From positions 1-64,000 of the forward strand of contig JAANAU010000003.1 of NCBI GenBank assembly GCA_011089965.1: a stretch of 64,000 bases of DNA, in the 5' to 3' direction. A program made the position numbers and the translations under genes. The notes beneath the pieces are model-generated. The model made no database searches. It saw nothing but the letters and a program-made list of their open reading frames with translations, and had not been told where the DNA came from. This stretch comes from Magnetococcales bacterium (GTDB lineage: Bacteria; Pseudomonadota; Magnetococcia; Magnetococcales; Magnetaquicoccaceae). Each line of letters starts with the position of its first letter. Positions within the stretch are counted from its first letter, which is position 1. Shown here piece by piece: positions 14,800 to 22,385 of the stretch.

Positions 14800-16980
14800 T
14801 CAAAATTGTTTTGGAAGATGGCTGGGATGAGGGGCAAAATGGACGAATAACTGTTCTGTCTCCTGGTCGGCCAATACGCGGGTCAACTCACGGTAAGCGT
14901 TCAAGCCGCGTACATGACGCACACAACTGAACAAAGGGCGTGCCCGAATACGCAGACGACCATCCTGACGCACGGTCTCCAGAATGCCACGCAAGCGATT
15001 CAGATGCTCGGAGGTGAACCAGGAGCGCCACAGATGGGTCAATCGGTCCCAAGGCATGACCCCTTCTTCCCGGTTGCCCAGTTGTCCTTCGTCCAGAATC
15101 CATTGTTCCGTATCCACCACCGAACGCAGAATGATCAGATTCAATGAATAGATGGCCAACTGACCGATCAAAGGGACGGGTCCAAACCAGGGATCGCGTT
15201 CGCCGGTCATGATGGTCGGCATGGTGTTGCCCTGCAAGATCCAACCGATCTGACCATGTACGATTTCATCCAGGATCACCAGGAAGTTGTTCCGATCCAG
15301 CAGTGTGCTGCGCTCCCCTTTTTCCGGCATGAAGCAGCAGTTGACCCGTTCCCGCATCATGGCCAGGATACCGGGTCGATCCAGCAACGGGGTGTGCATC
15401 AGGACGGTCAACCACAGCTCCGGGGTGGTGGCGGGATTTTTGAAACGCTCTTCCGAGAGTTTGCGCACGGTGCGGTTGCGTCCGCGTCGTTCCCGGCAGA
15501 TGCGGGTGGCTTCATCCCAGGTAAGACGCAACATGAAATCGGCACTCAAGAATTCGCCAAAGGCCGCATGCCAGAACGAGAAGGCGCGACGTGGTGGTTC
15601 TTTGTCACGACCCACCGGTGTAGACCGTTTCAGCGTCTCCACATGCACAAAAAAAAGTCGTTCCAGAATATGAGCGGCAGGTGCGCTGCCTGGTGGTGTG
15701 GCAACTGTGGGCAACAACAAGGCGGCATCGCGCTCCAGTTCTTCGGAGCGGATCGTCAGGGTGCGGCGATGAAACATGCCCAGGGCCGCAGCCCCCAGAC
15801 GTTGCCACTCCTGGTGAATCGATTCATTGGGTGATCCTGGAGGTAGGCTGCGTGCGACAAAGCGTTGAATGATCTGCTGAAACAGTGCGGCCCGGCTTAA
15901 AGGACCACAGGTGCGCAGCGGATTGCCATCGGCATCAAAGACTGCCAGCAGGGTGAGCAGGAACGGAGTTTCCATCAACTGTTGTACGGTGGGATCTTCG
16001 GGGATTGCCAGGGGTTGCACTCCGGTGGCCCGGAAATAGTCGCGATTGGCCCGGTTCCACACCTGCATCCAGTGTTGGCAACGTGGGGTATCAAAGGGTT
16101 CCAGGCGCACCACCACGGCATCTTCCGGGATGTCGGCCCGATCAATCACCTCGGTGCGGCTGGTCAGGATCATGCGCACCGGGCGTCCCAGTGACGCCTC
16201 CAGCTCCTGAAAGCGGCGCGCCTTTTCCGGATAGTCCCGGAACACCTGCTCATTGGCCCCCAACAGGTCATTCATGCCATCCAGCAGCACCAGCGGGATC
16301 TGTTCGCGCACCGAACGGCTCAGGCTGCTCCATTCGATCTTGCGTCCGGTTTCGTGACGCAACTGCTCTTCGATTTGGGCCTGGATGGTCGCTTTGGCAT
16401 CCACACTGCCCAGAACCACCCGTACGGCAAAAAAGCGTTCAGCACCCAGATGGGCGGCCAGCATGCGGGTCAGCAGGCTTTTGCCAGAACCGGTTGGTCC
16501 CAGGATCACCAGCGGGACAGATCGGGAGAGATCGGAGCACAGCCAGGCGAGCAGGAAGCGTCCCAGATCCGTGCGGGGCATCGATTGCGCCCAGAACAGA
16601 TCATCCCCGTAGTGGGGTTCGCCAGCCACATGGCGTACGGCGCGAAAGGTTGAGGGAATAAAAGTTTGGACCAGGCGCGGAGGGGTCATGGTATGCCCCT
16701 TGAATACCGGAGCCTGTTTGACCGGAAACAGAGGTGCCATCAAAGGAGCGGCATGCAATTGGTTCAGCTCTTTCCAGGTCGGATCGGCCTGGCGTGCAGC
16801 ATCGGGTGTGGCGAGCATGCGCACCACCTTGCGCAAGCGGGCAAAACCGACATCCAGCGGATGGGCAAGCAGCCGTTGGGCAGTCTCAGGCAGGGCCAAT
16901 CCTGCAGTTTCCAGGGTGGGCAGCAGTGCCGGATCGGTCAGAACTGGCTCCATCAAAGGCTTTGTCTCCGGTGGTATCAT
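14800..16980 (-). CDS. NACHT-type STAND NTPase
   Basis: 726 residues from the ATG at 16980; a TTG at 17016 is possible. Walker A GPTGSGKS is at residues 161-168, Walker B PLVLLDGMNDLL around 229-240, followed by MILTSRTEVI (sensor 1). After these come the winged-helix region and the FWHAAFGEFLSADFMLR motif, the F-x-H-xx-F-x-E-F-L box of NACHT proteins. The C-terminal 250 residues are helical and may sense ligand. The 100-130 N-terminal residues have no recognisable effector. In bacteria, NACHT proteins include antiphage sensors (bNACHT/Avs groups) as well as regulators. The gene stands alone between the hdrB terminator and the response regulator gene. Confidence 0.85.
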   Translation of the reverse strand: MIPPETKPLMEPVLTDPALLPTLETAGLALPETAQRLLAHPLDVGFARLRKVVRMLATPDAARQADPTWKELNQLHAAPLMAPLFPVKQAPVFKGHTMTPPRLVQTFIPSTFRAVRHVAGEPHYGDDLFWAQSMPRTDLGRFLLAWLCSDLSRSVPLVILGPTGSGKSLLTRMLAAHLGAERFFAVRVVLGSVDAKATIQAQIEEQLRHETGRKIEWSSLSRSVREQIPLVLLDGMNDLLGANEQVFRDYPEKARRFQELEASLGRPVRMILTSRTEVIDRADIPEDAVVVRLEPFDTPRCQHWMQVWNRANRDYFRATGVQPLAIPEDPTVQQLMETPFLLTLLAVFDADGNPLRTCGPLSRAALFQQIIQRFVARSLPPGSPNESIHQEWQRLGAAALGMFHRRTLTIRSEELERDAALLLPTVATPPGSAPAAHILERLFFVHVETLKRSTPVGRDKEPPRRAFSFWHAAFGEFLSADFMLRLTWDEATRICRERRGRNRTVRKLSEERFKNPATTPELWLTVLMHTPLLDRPGILAMMRERVNCCFMPEKGERSTLLDRNNFLVILDEIVHGQIGWILQGNTMPTIMTGERDPWFGPVPLIGQLAIYSLNLIILRSVVDTEQWILDEGQLGNREEGVMPWDRLTHLWRSWFTSEHLNRLRGILETVRQDGRLRIRARPLFSCVRHVRGLNAYRELTRVLADQETEQLFVHFAPHPSHLPKQF

Positions 16981-17061
16981 GTTCCAGAACAGGTCAAACC
17001 GGTAATGATAATGCAAAACATGTCAGGCAAGAAGGAATTTATCTCGACAAGCTCAGAAAAG

Positions 17062-17100
17062 AAAAAAAATCGCCTCCGAAAGCCGGGTTTCGGAGGCGAT
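17062..17100 (-). terminator. strong Rho-independent terminator of the qmo/hdr operon
   Basis: A perfect 13-bp stem (ATCGCCTCCGAAA pairing with TTTCGGAGGCGAT) with a 6-base loop is followed on the minus strand by a run of eight T. It lies 33 bases past the hdrB stop and insulates the NACHT gene. Confidence 0.95.
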
Positions 17101-17132
17101 CCAGACAGACCAGGACAAGAATACAGAATCGA

Positions 17133-18017
17133 TCAGGCGAAACGGCGCAGCGGTTCAGCGGGAATCACCTGTTGATGCAAGGCCGCATCCTGCCAGCTTC
17201 CCCCCCAGGAGAGGACAAAAAGCTGGGAGTAGTAGAGGATCGGGATGTTGAAGTTGGTATTCAAGGTGGTGTTGATTTTTCCCTGATAGACCTCCAGATT
17301 CAACTGGCAGACCGGGCAGGGGGTGACAATGACATCGGCACCGTTGTCCACAGCGGATTGGAGAATCTGCTTGGTCAGGACGCAGGATTTGTCGGGTTCC
17401 GAGAACATCAATGCACCGCCGCAGCAGGCCACCTTCATGGGAAAGGGAACTGCCGTGGCACCCGTGGCTTCGATCATCTGGTCCAGATAGGTGGGATTTT
17501 CATAACTGTCCCCGCACACCCCGAAAGGACGGTTGGTCTGACACCCCACATATCCGGCGACCTTCAACCCTTTCAAAGGTTTGGTCACTTTGGCCTTGAG
17601 AGCATCCCAGCCAAAATCTTCGATCAGCACCTCGACCATGTGACGGGTCTTGATGTGGCCGTCGTAGGAGAGACCGGCTTCGGCAAGGGCGGTATTGATG
17701 TTCTTTTTGATGTCATCGTCTGTTTCGATGCGCTCGTTGGTCTCGCGCATGGCCAGCCAGCAGGCGGCACAGGTGGCCACCAGATCGGCATTGCCTTTCT
17801 GTTTCTGGGCCAAAGCAAAGTTGCGGGCCGACAAGGCCATGCGGGGCAGTTGACCACCGCCCGCATAGCCGATGGAGGCGCTGCAACAGTTCCAGTCATC
17901 GATTTCGTTCAGTTTGATCCCCAGCAGGCGGCACATGGCTTGAACCGAGTTCTCCATGTTGGCGGCTGAGGCGTTGTGTTCAGAACTGCAACCAGGAAAA
18001 AACGTGTACTCCTTCAT
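17133..18017 (-). CDS. hdrB: HdrB-like iron-sulfur subunit (CCG domains)
   Basis: 294 residues. Two cysteine-rich CCG motifs are present: FFPGCSSEHNA with DWNCCSASIG and TCAACWLA, then YVGCQTNRPFG with VACCGGALMF and CPVCQLN. In HdrB these bind the noncubane [4Fe-4S] clusters that reduce heterodisulfides. With HdrC it can replace the QmoC subunit, linking QmoAB to a disulfide or quinone-side partner. Its ATG overlaps the hdrC stop (ATGA). It is the last gene before the strong terminator. Confidence 0.93.
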   Translation of the reverse strand: MKEYTFFPGCSSEHNASAANMENSVQAMCRLLGIKLNEIDDWNCCSASIGYAGGGQLPRMALSARNFALAQKQKGNADLVATCAACWLAMRETNERIETDDDIKKNINTALAEAGLSYDGHIKTRHMVEVLIEDFGWDALKAKVTKPLKGLKVAGYVGCQTNRPFGVCGDSYENPTYLDQMIEATGATAVPFPMKVACCGGALMFSEPDKSCVLTKQILQSAVDNGADVIVTPCPVCQLNLEVYQGKINTTLNTNFNIPILYYSQLFVLSWGGSWQDAALHQQVIPAEPLRRFA

Positions 18018-18604
18018 TCTTTGTTCTCCAGTTTGCTTTCGAGTTCAGCCGCTTTTGCCAACATCTTCGCAAACCCGTCATACCCTTTGATCTTGCCCCG
18101 GAACGGGATCGGATTGAGGCGGCGGGTCTTGAGCATGCCCAGGGCCGAATCCTTCATCTCCAAGGCCTTTTGAATGCCGGAGCCAATGCCGTCCTGGAAA
18201 TACAACCGCATGGTCAGCATGGCCTCGCCCACGCGTCCGGTGGCTGTGATGTTTTTCCAGAACACCTCCACGGCAAAGCGCCGGGTCGGTTGCATGGGAT
18301 CGGTCATCTTTTCGGTCTCGGCGTAGCGCGCCAGGCCGTGGATGATATGGGTAATGGGCAGGTTGCGTGGGCAGCGTACAATGCAGTTGTAGCACGAGGT
18401 ACACATCCACATGTCCGAGCTTTTCAGCACCTCGTCGCGTTTGCCAGCGCGCACCATCTGAAAGAGTTGACGCGGGGAGTGCTGCCAATGGGCGCGCAGC
18501 GGGCAGGAACCCGCACACACGCCACACTGCATGCACATCTTGATCCAGTGGCCCATTTCAGACTTCTTGTAGACATCTTTGGCAAATGTCAGGTCGTATG
18601 CCAT
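18014..18604 (-). CDS. hdrC: HdrC-like [4Fe-4S] ferredoxin subunit
   Basis: 196 residues. Two cluster motifs are visible: CMQCGVCAGSCP and CTSCYNCIVRCPRNLP, spaced as in HdrC. There is no NarI-like membrane domain, which distinguishes it from QmoC (an HdrC fused to a membrane cytochrome b part). It hands electrons between QmoAB and HdrB. The gene lies 22 bases after qmoB and is coupled to hdrB. Confidence 0.93.
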   Translation of the reverse strand: MAYDLTFAKDVYKKSEMGHWIKMCMQCGVCAGSCPLRAHWQHSPRQLFQMVRAGKRDEVLKSSDMWMCTSCYNCIVRCPRNLPITHIIHGLARYAETEKMTDPMQPTRRFAVEVFWKNITATGRVGEAMLTMRLYFQDGIGSGIQKALEMKDSALGMLKTRRLNPIPFRGKIKGYDGFAKMLAKAAELESKLENKE

Positions 18605-18626
18605 GATGATTATCTCTCCCCTCTGG

Positions 18627-20846
18627 TCAGAAACCCTTGTAGGGGTTGGGATTCAGATTGCCGATCTGCTCCACGAAATCACTGATGACACCCGGCAGGG
18701 TGTCGGCATCCATGATGTTCACTTCGACCATCTTGACGCGGTTGGATTCGAGTTTCAAACGTTGGAGCGTTTCGGAGACCTTGCTCAGGCGGATTTCGGC
18801 CAGGGCCGAACCGCGCACGTTGTGGCACTGATAGTCGTCGCCATGGCGGCATCCCATCAGCAGCACACCGTCAAAACCTTTGGACATGGCGTCGGCAATC
18901 CAGACCAGGCTCAACGACCCCATGCACCGCAACGGAATGATACGGATGTAAGGGCTGATCGGAGAGCGCAAACGACCCATCATGTCCAAGGCCGGGACCG
19001 CATCATTGGTGCAGGCAAAGACCAGGATGCGCGGCTTCTCTTCATCCTCTTCGGGGATTTCGACCTCCTTGAGCATGGCGCTGATCATATCCACCGAGTA
19101 GTTGGCAAAGGAGATGATCTTCTGCGGGCAGGCACCCATGCAGGTGGAGCAGCGCCGACAGCGCGCCGGATTGAAGAGCGGATTGCCTTTGTCGTCTTCG
19201 TTGATGGCACCGAACGGGCACTCCTCGGTGCAGCGTTTGCATTGGGTACACCCTTCCGGACGATACGAGGGGAAGGAGAGATCCCCGGAGCGGGGATGTA
19301 CCGCCACCCCGCGTGCCACCGCTTCCACGGCCTGGATCGCTTTCAGCGCCGCACCCGAGGCATCGGTCATGGTGGCGGCAATGCCCATGGGACGCCGGGC
19401 GGGTCCAGCCACATAAATGCCGGTGCGACGGGTCTCATAGGGGAAACAGATGAAATGTGAGTCCGGAAATGCGCTCGTTCCCAACTGGGGCAGACTCGGG
19501 CCTTGGCGATACTGGAGGTTCAACACCGAACCCGGCAGTTCATCCCGGGCCGAACCCACAGGCGAGGGGACATTCGGATCCTGGGTGTCGACCGTGGAGA
19601 TCATGCCGGTGGCCAGGACCAACAGATCCACATCCAGCGTCTCCTGGTTGCGAATCAGATGGTCATTCACCTTGACAGCCACACCGCCCTTGTTGTTGCT
19701 GCCGACCTGGGTTACATCCCCTTTGATGAAGACCGCCCCTTTGTCCTGGGCAGCACGATAGAAATCCTCCATCTGCCCCGGGGTGCGGATCTCCTGATAG
19801 ATCAGATAGGTCGAGGCGTCCTGACCATATTGATCGATCACATACATCGCCTGTTTCATCGAGTAGATGCAGCAGGCGCCGGAACAGTAATCCAGATGGG
19901 CCGGGTCGCGTTGACCGGCACACAAGGCAAAGGCCACCCGTTTGGCTGGCTGACCATCGGATTTGCGCACGATCTGGCCCGCTTTGGCCATCCGTTCAAA
20001 CTCGGCGCTGGTCACCACGTCCGGTGAGCTGCCATATCCCAATGATCCCGGCAGTTTGGTCGGATCATACAGCGTGAACCCGGTGGTCACCACAATGCTG
20101 CCAACCCGCAGCTCTTTGCTGACCGTGTCGTTTTTGATGGTGATGTCGAACTGGCCCGGTTGGCCAACGGTTTTGGTGACGACCGAGTTCTTGAAGATCT
20201 TGATGCGATTGTCCCCTTCCACCTCGGAGACCAGCGCACCGATGAAATTTTCTGCCACATCCCGATAGGGTGGTTTGTTGTCCGGGGTCACCTTGAGCAT
20301 ATCGTTGAGCTTGCCGCCCAGGAGCGCACTCTTTTCCACCAGCACCGCGTTGTAACCCGCCTTGGCCACATCCCGCGCTGCCGTCAGTCCGGCCAGACCA
20401 CCGCCTACCACCAGCACATCTTTGGAACCGTCGGAGTGCAGGAAGGGATCCGGGACATTCATCTTTTTCATCTTGACGCAACCGAGGCGCAGATAGTCCT
20501 CGGCCATCATTTGCCGATCCTCTTCTGCGGTTTCGTCGCCTTCTTTGACATCCAGCAACCACAGGCACTTGTCGCGCAGGTCCACCCGTTCGAGCAGATC
20601 GATGTCAAAACGGAATTCGGCGCTTTTTTCCCGGTGGGAGCAGGCGGCAATGATCACGGAGTTGACCACGCCATCGGTGAGATCTTTTTGAATCAGACCC
20701 ACCCCTTCGGCACCGCACAGCAGTGCATGATCCTTGACCACCGGGATTTTCTGCTCTTTGGTGGCAATCGCCTTCAGGGCCTTGAGATCCAGGGCCTCGC
20801 CCAGGCCGCAGCCCGTGCAGATGTAACAACCGATTTTCTTCTCCAT
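18627..20846 (-). CDS. qmoB: QmoB-like HdrA flavoprotein with ferredoxin and MvhD-like domains
   Basis: 739 residues. A short N-terminal Cys-rich part (GCYICTGCGLGE) is followed by an FAD-binding HdrA domain (VLVVGGGLAGLTAARDVA, LLGGKLNDM), two [4Fe-4S] motifs (CTQCKRCTEECPFG and CRRCSTCMGACPQ), and a C-terminal MvhD-like domain (VFACTNDAVPA, CMGSLSL, GCRHGDDYQC). This order is characteristic of QmoB. In sulfur-oxidising or sulfate-reducing bacteria Qmo exchanges electrons between APS reductase (AprAB) and the quinone pool. aprAB is not in this window. Confidence 0.93.
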   Translation of the reverse strand: MEKKIGCYICTGCGLGEALDLKALKAIATKEQKIPVVKDHALLCGAEGVGLIQKDLTDGVVNSVIIAACSHREKSAEFRFDIDLLERVDLRDKCLWLLDVKEGDETAEEDRQMMAEDYLRLGCVKMKKMNVPDPFLHSDGSKDVLVVGGGLAGLTAARDVAKAGYNAVLVEKSALLGGKLNDMLKVTPDNKPPYRDVAENFIGALVSEVEGDNRIKIFKNSVVTKTVGQPGQFDITIKNDTVSKELRVGSIVVTTGFTLYDPTKLPGSLGYGSSPDVVTSAEFERMAKAGQIVRKSDGQPAKRVAFALCAGQRDPAHLDYCSGACCIYSMKQAMYVIDQYGQDASTYLIYQEIRTPGQMEDFYRAAQDKGAVFIKGDVTQVGSNNKGGVAVKVNDHLIRNQETLDVDLLVLATGMISTVDTQDPNVPSPVGSARDELPGSVLNLQYRQGPSLPQLGTSAFPDSHFICFPYETRRTGIYVAGPARRPMGIAATMTDASGAALKAIQAVEAVARGVAVHPRSGDLSFPSYRPEGCTQCKRCTEECPFGAINEDDKGNPLFNPARCRRCSTCMGACPQKIISFANYSVDMISAMLKEVEIPEEDEEKPRILVFACTNDAVPALDMMGRLRSPISPYIRIIPLRCMGSLSLVWIADAMSKGFDGVLLMGCRHGDDYQCHNVRGSALAEIRLSKVSETLQRLKLESNRVKMVEVNIMDADTLPGVISDFVEQIGNLNPNPYKGF

Positions 20847-20852
20847 GGCTTT

Positions 20853-22112
20853 TTATCCTTTCTTGACCGCGGCGTGGATGGCCTTCATCGCCATGGCCGT
20901 GGCAGACTGGACCGAACTGGCGACATCGGTGGGTGCAGCCGCGCACCCCGCAGCCAACACCCCGCCGGTGACAAAGCCGTAGTCATCGCTGGTGGCATCG
21001 TTGGCCGGAACCTTGGCATCGACCGCCGAGTGGGGTTCCATGCCTGTGGCCAGCACCACCAGATCAAACGGCATGGCATACCGCTCGCCGGTCAGGGTGT
21101 TTTCCCCGATCACCACCGGATTGCCCTGAGCATCCTCTTCGATCCGGGCCGGTTTGGATTTGATCCAGCTGATGTTGGCATCAGCGCGGGTTTTTTGCAG
21201 GAAGGCCTCATAGCGATCCATGGCCCGCAGATCGATATAGAAGATCGTCACCTTGGAGTCGGGATATTGATCACGCACATAGGCTGCCTGTTTCATCGAG
21301 GCCAGGCAGCAGACCCGGGAGCAGAAGGGCAGATAATTGTGATCCCGGGAACCGGCGCATTGGATGAATGCGACGTTTTTGGCCTCTTTGCCATCCGAGG
21401 GGCGGACGATCTTGCCCGCAGTCGGGCCGTACACGCTGGCCAGACGCTCGAAACGCATGTTGGTGGTGACATTGGGATATTGTCCGAAACCATAGGGCAG
21501 GATCTTTTCCGCATCGTAGGGTTTCCAGCCTGTAGCCCAGACAATGGAGGCCACCTGCTCTTCGATGACGCTGGCCTGCATGTCGGGCTGAATGGCACCC
21601 ACCGGGCAACTCTTGGCCACTTTTTTGGCTTCGTCGCTTTTGGCATACTCCGGATCCATGTAATACCAGCTCGGAAACGCCATGGCATGGTTGTTGCGGA
21701 TGGCCTTCACCTGGTTCATGCCGAAGTTGAACGGATCCGGAACCGTGACGGAACAGGCGGCTGCACACTCTCCGCAACCGGTACAGGCTTCGGTGACAAA
21801 ACGGGGATGTTTGCGGATGCGGACCGTGTATTGGCCTTCACTGCCCCGGATCTCCTCCACCTCTGCCAAGGTCAGGTAGCGGATGCGGGGATTGCCCTTG
21901 ATGCGCTGGAAGTTGATCTCCAGCCCGCAGACCGGAGAACAGAGTTTGGGGAAATACTTGTTATGTTGCGCAACACGACCTCCGAGGTGGGGAGCTTTCT
22001 CCACCAACAGAACGTCGTACCCGGTCTCGGCAGCCTCAATCGCGGTCGTAAGGCCGCTGATTCCTCCGCCGACGACCAGGATGGTTTGACCCGCGGCATG
22101 AGCATCCGCCAT
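20853..22112 (-). CDS. qmoA: QmoA-like HdrA flavoprotein
   Basis: 419 residues from ATG 22112, chosen for GGAGGG six bases upstream rather than ATG 22130. The FAD motif is ILVVGGGISGLTTAIEAAE with HLGGRVAQHN; conserved HdrA cysteines follow (KLCSPVCGLEI), then a [4Fe-4S] motif CTGCGECAAACSV. It is the first gene of qmoA-qmoB-hdrC-hdrB, with six bases between qmoA and qmoB. The complex would link a cytoplasmic sulfur enzyme to the energy chain by FAD-based electron transfer. Confidence 0.92.
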   Translation of the reverse strand: MADAHAAGQTILVVGGGISGLTTAIEAAETGYDVLLVEKAPHLGGRVAQHNKYFPKLCSPVCGLEINFQRIKGNPRIRYLTLAEVEEIRGSEGQYTVRIRKHPRFVTEACTGCGECAAACSVTVPDPFNFGMNQVKAIRNNHAMAFPSWYYMDPEYAKSDEAKKVAKSCPVGAIQPDMQASVIEEQVASIVWATGWKPYDAEKILPYGFGQYPNVTTNMRFERLASVYGPTAGKIVRPSDGKEAKNVAFIQCAGSRDHNYLPFCSRVCCLASMKQAAYVRDQYPDSKVTIFYIDLRAMDRYEAFLQKTRADANISWIKSKPARIEEDAQGNPVVIGENTLTGERYAMPFDLVVLATGMEPHSAVDAKVPANDATSDDYGFVTGGVLAAGCAAAPTDVASSVQSATAMAMKAIHAAVKKG

Positions 22113-22385
22113 GGTTTCCCTCCGATTCATGGGTTATAATGAGTGTTTGGCCATTGCATGGCATGCTTGTGAACCATCTGACATCGATTTGCAAGGACCG
22201 GTCTGGCTTTTTGAGCCGGGATGATGCACCATGTCAGCATTTTCTTATATGCTGATGTTCTTACACGTCATGCATCTTAAGCATTATGGGCACAAGTTTC
22301 AAACAGCTTTCTGCACCGTGCCCTTTTTTGTGTGTTACCAACTTTTTTGTTTGTATGTTGACATCCAGCGACTCCAAGGATCCCC
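22113..22385. promoter_or_regulatory. divergent promoter region of qmoA and the M16C protease
   Basis: 273 bases between divergent genes, holding both promoters. An inverted repeat TCAGCAT-N8-ATGCTGA lies at 22234-22255 and could be an operator. AAGGATCC at the right end is the ribosome site of the protease gene. I cannot assign the sigma boxes with confidence. Confidence 0.45.

Noticed and set aside
20160-22139. 659-aa open frame on the plus strand opposite qmoA/qmoB
   Set aside because: It mirrors two genes with complete HdrA-type motifs, has no ribosome site, and its translation has no family features.
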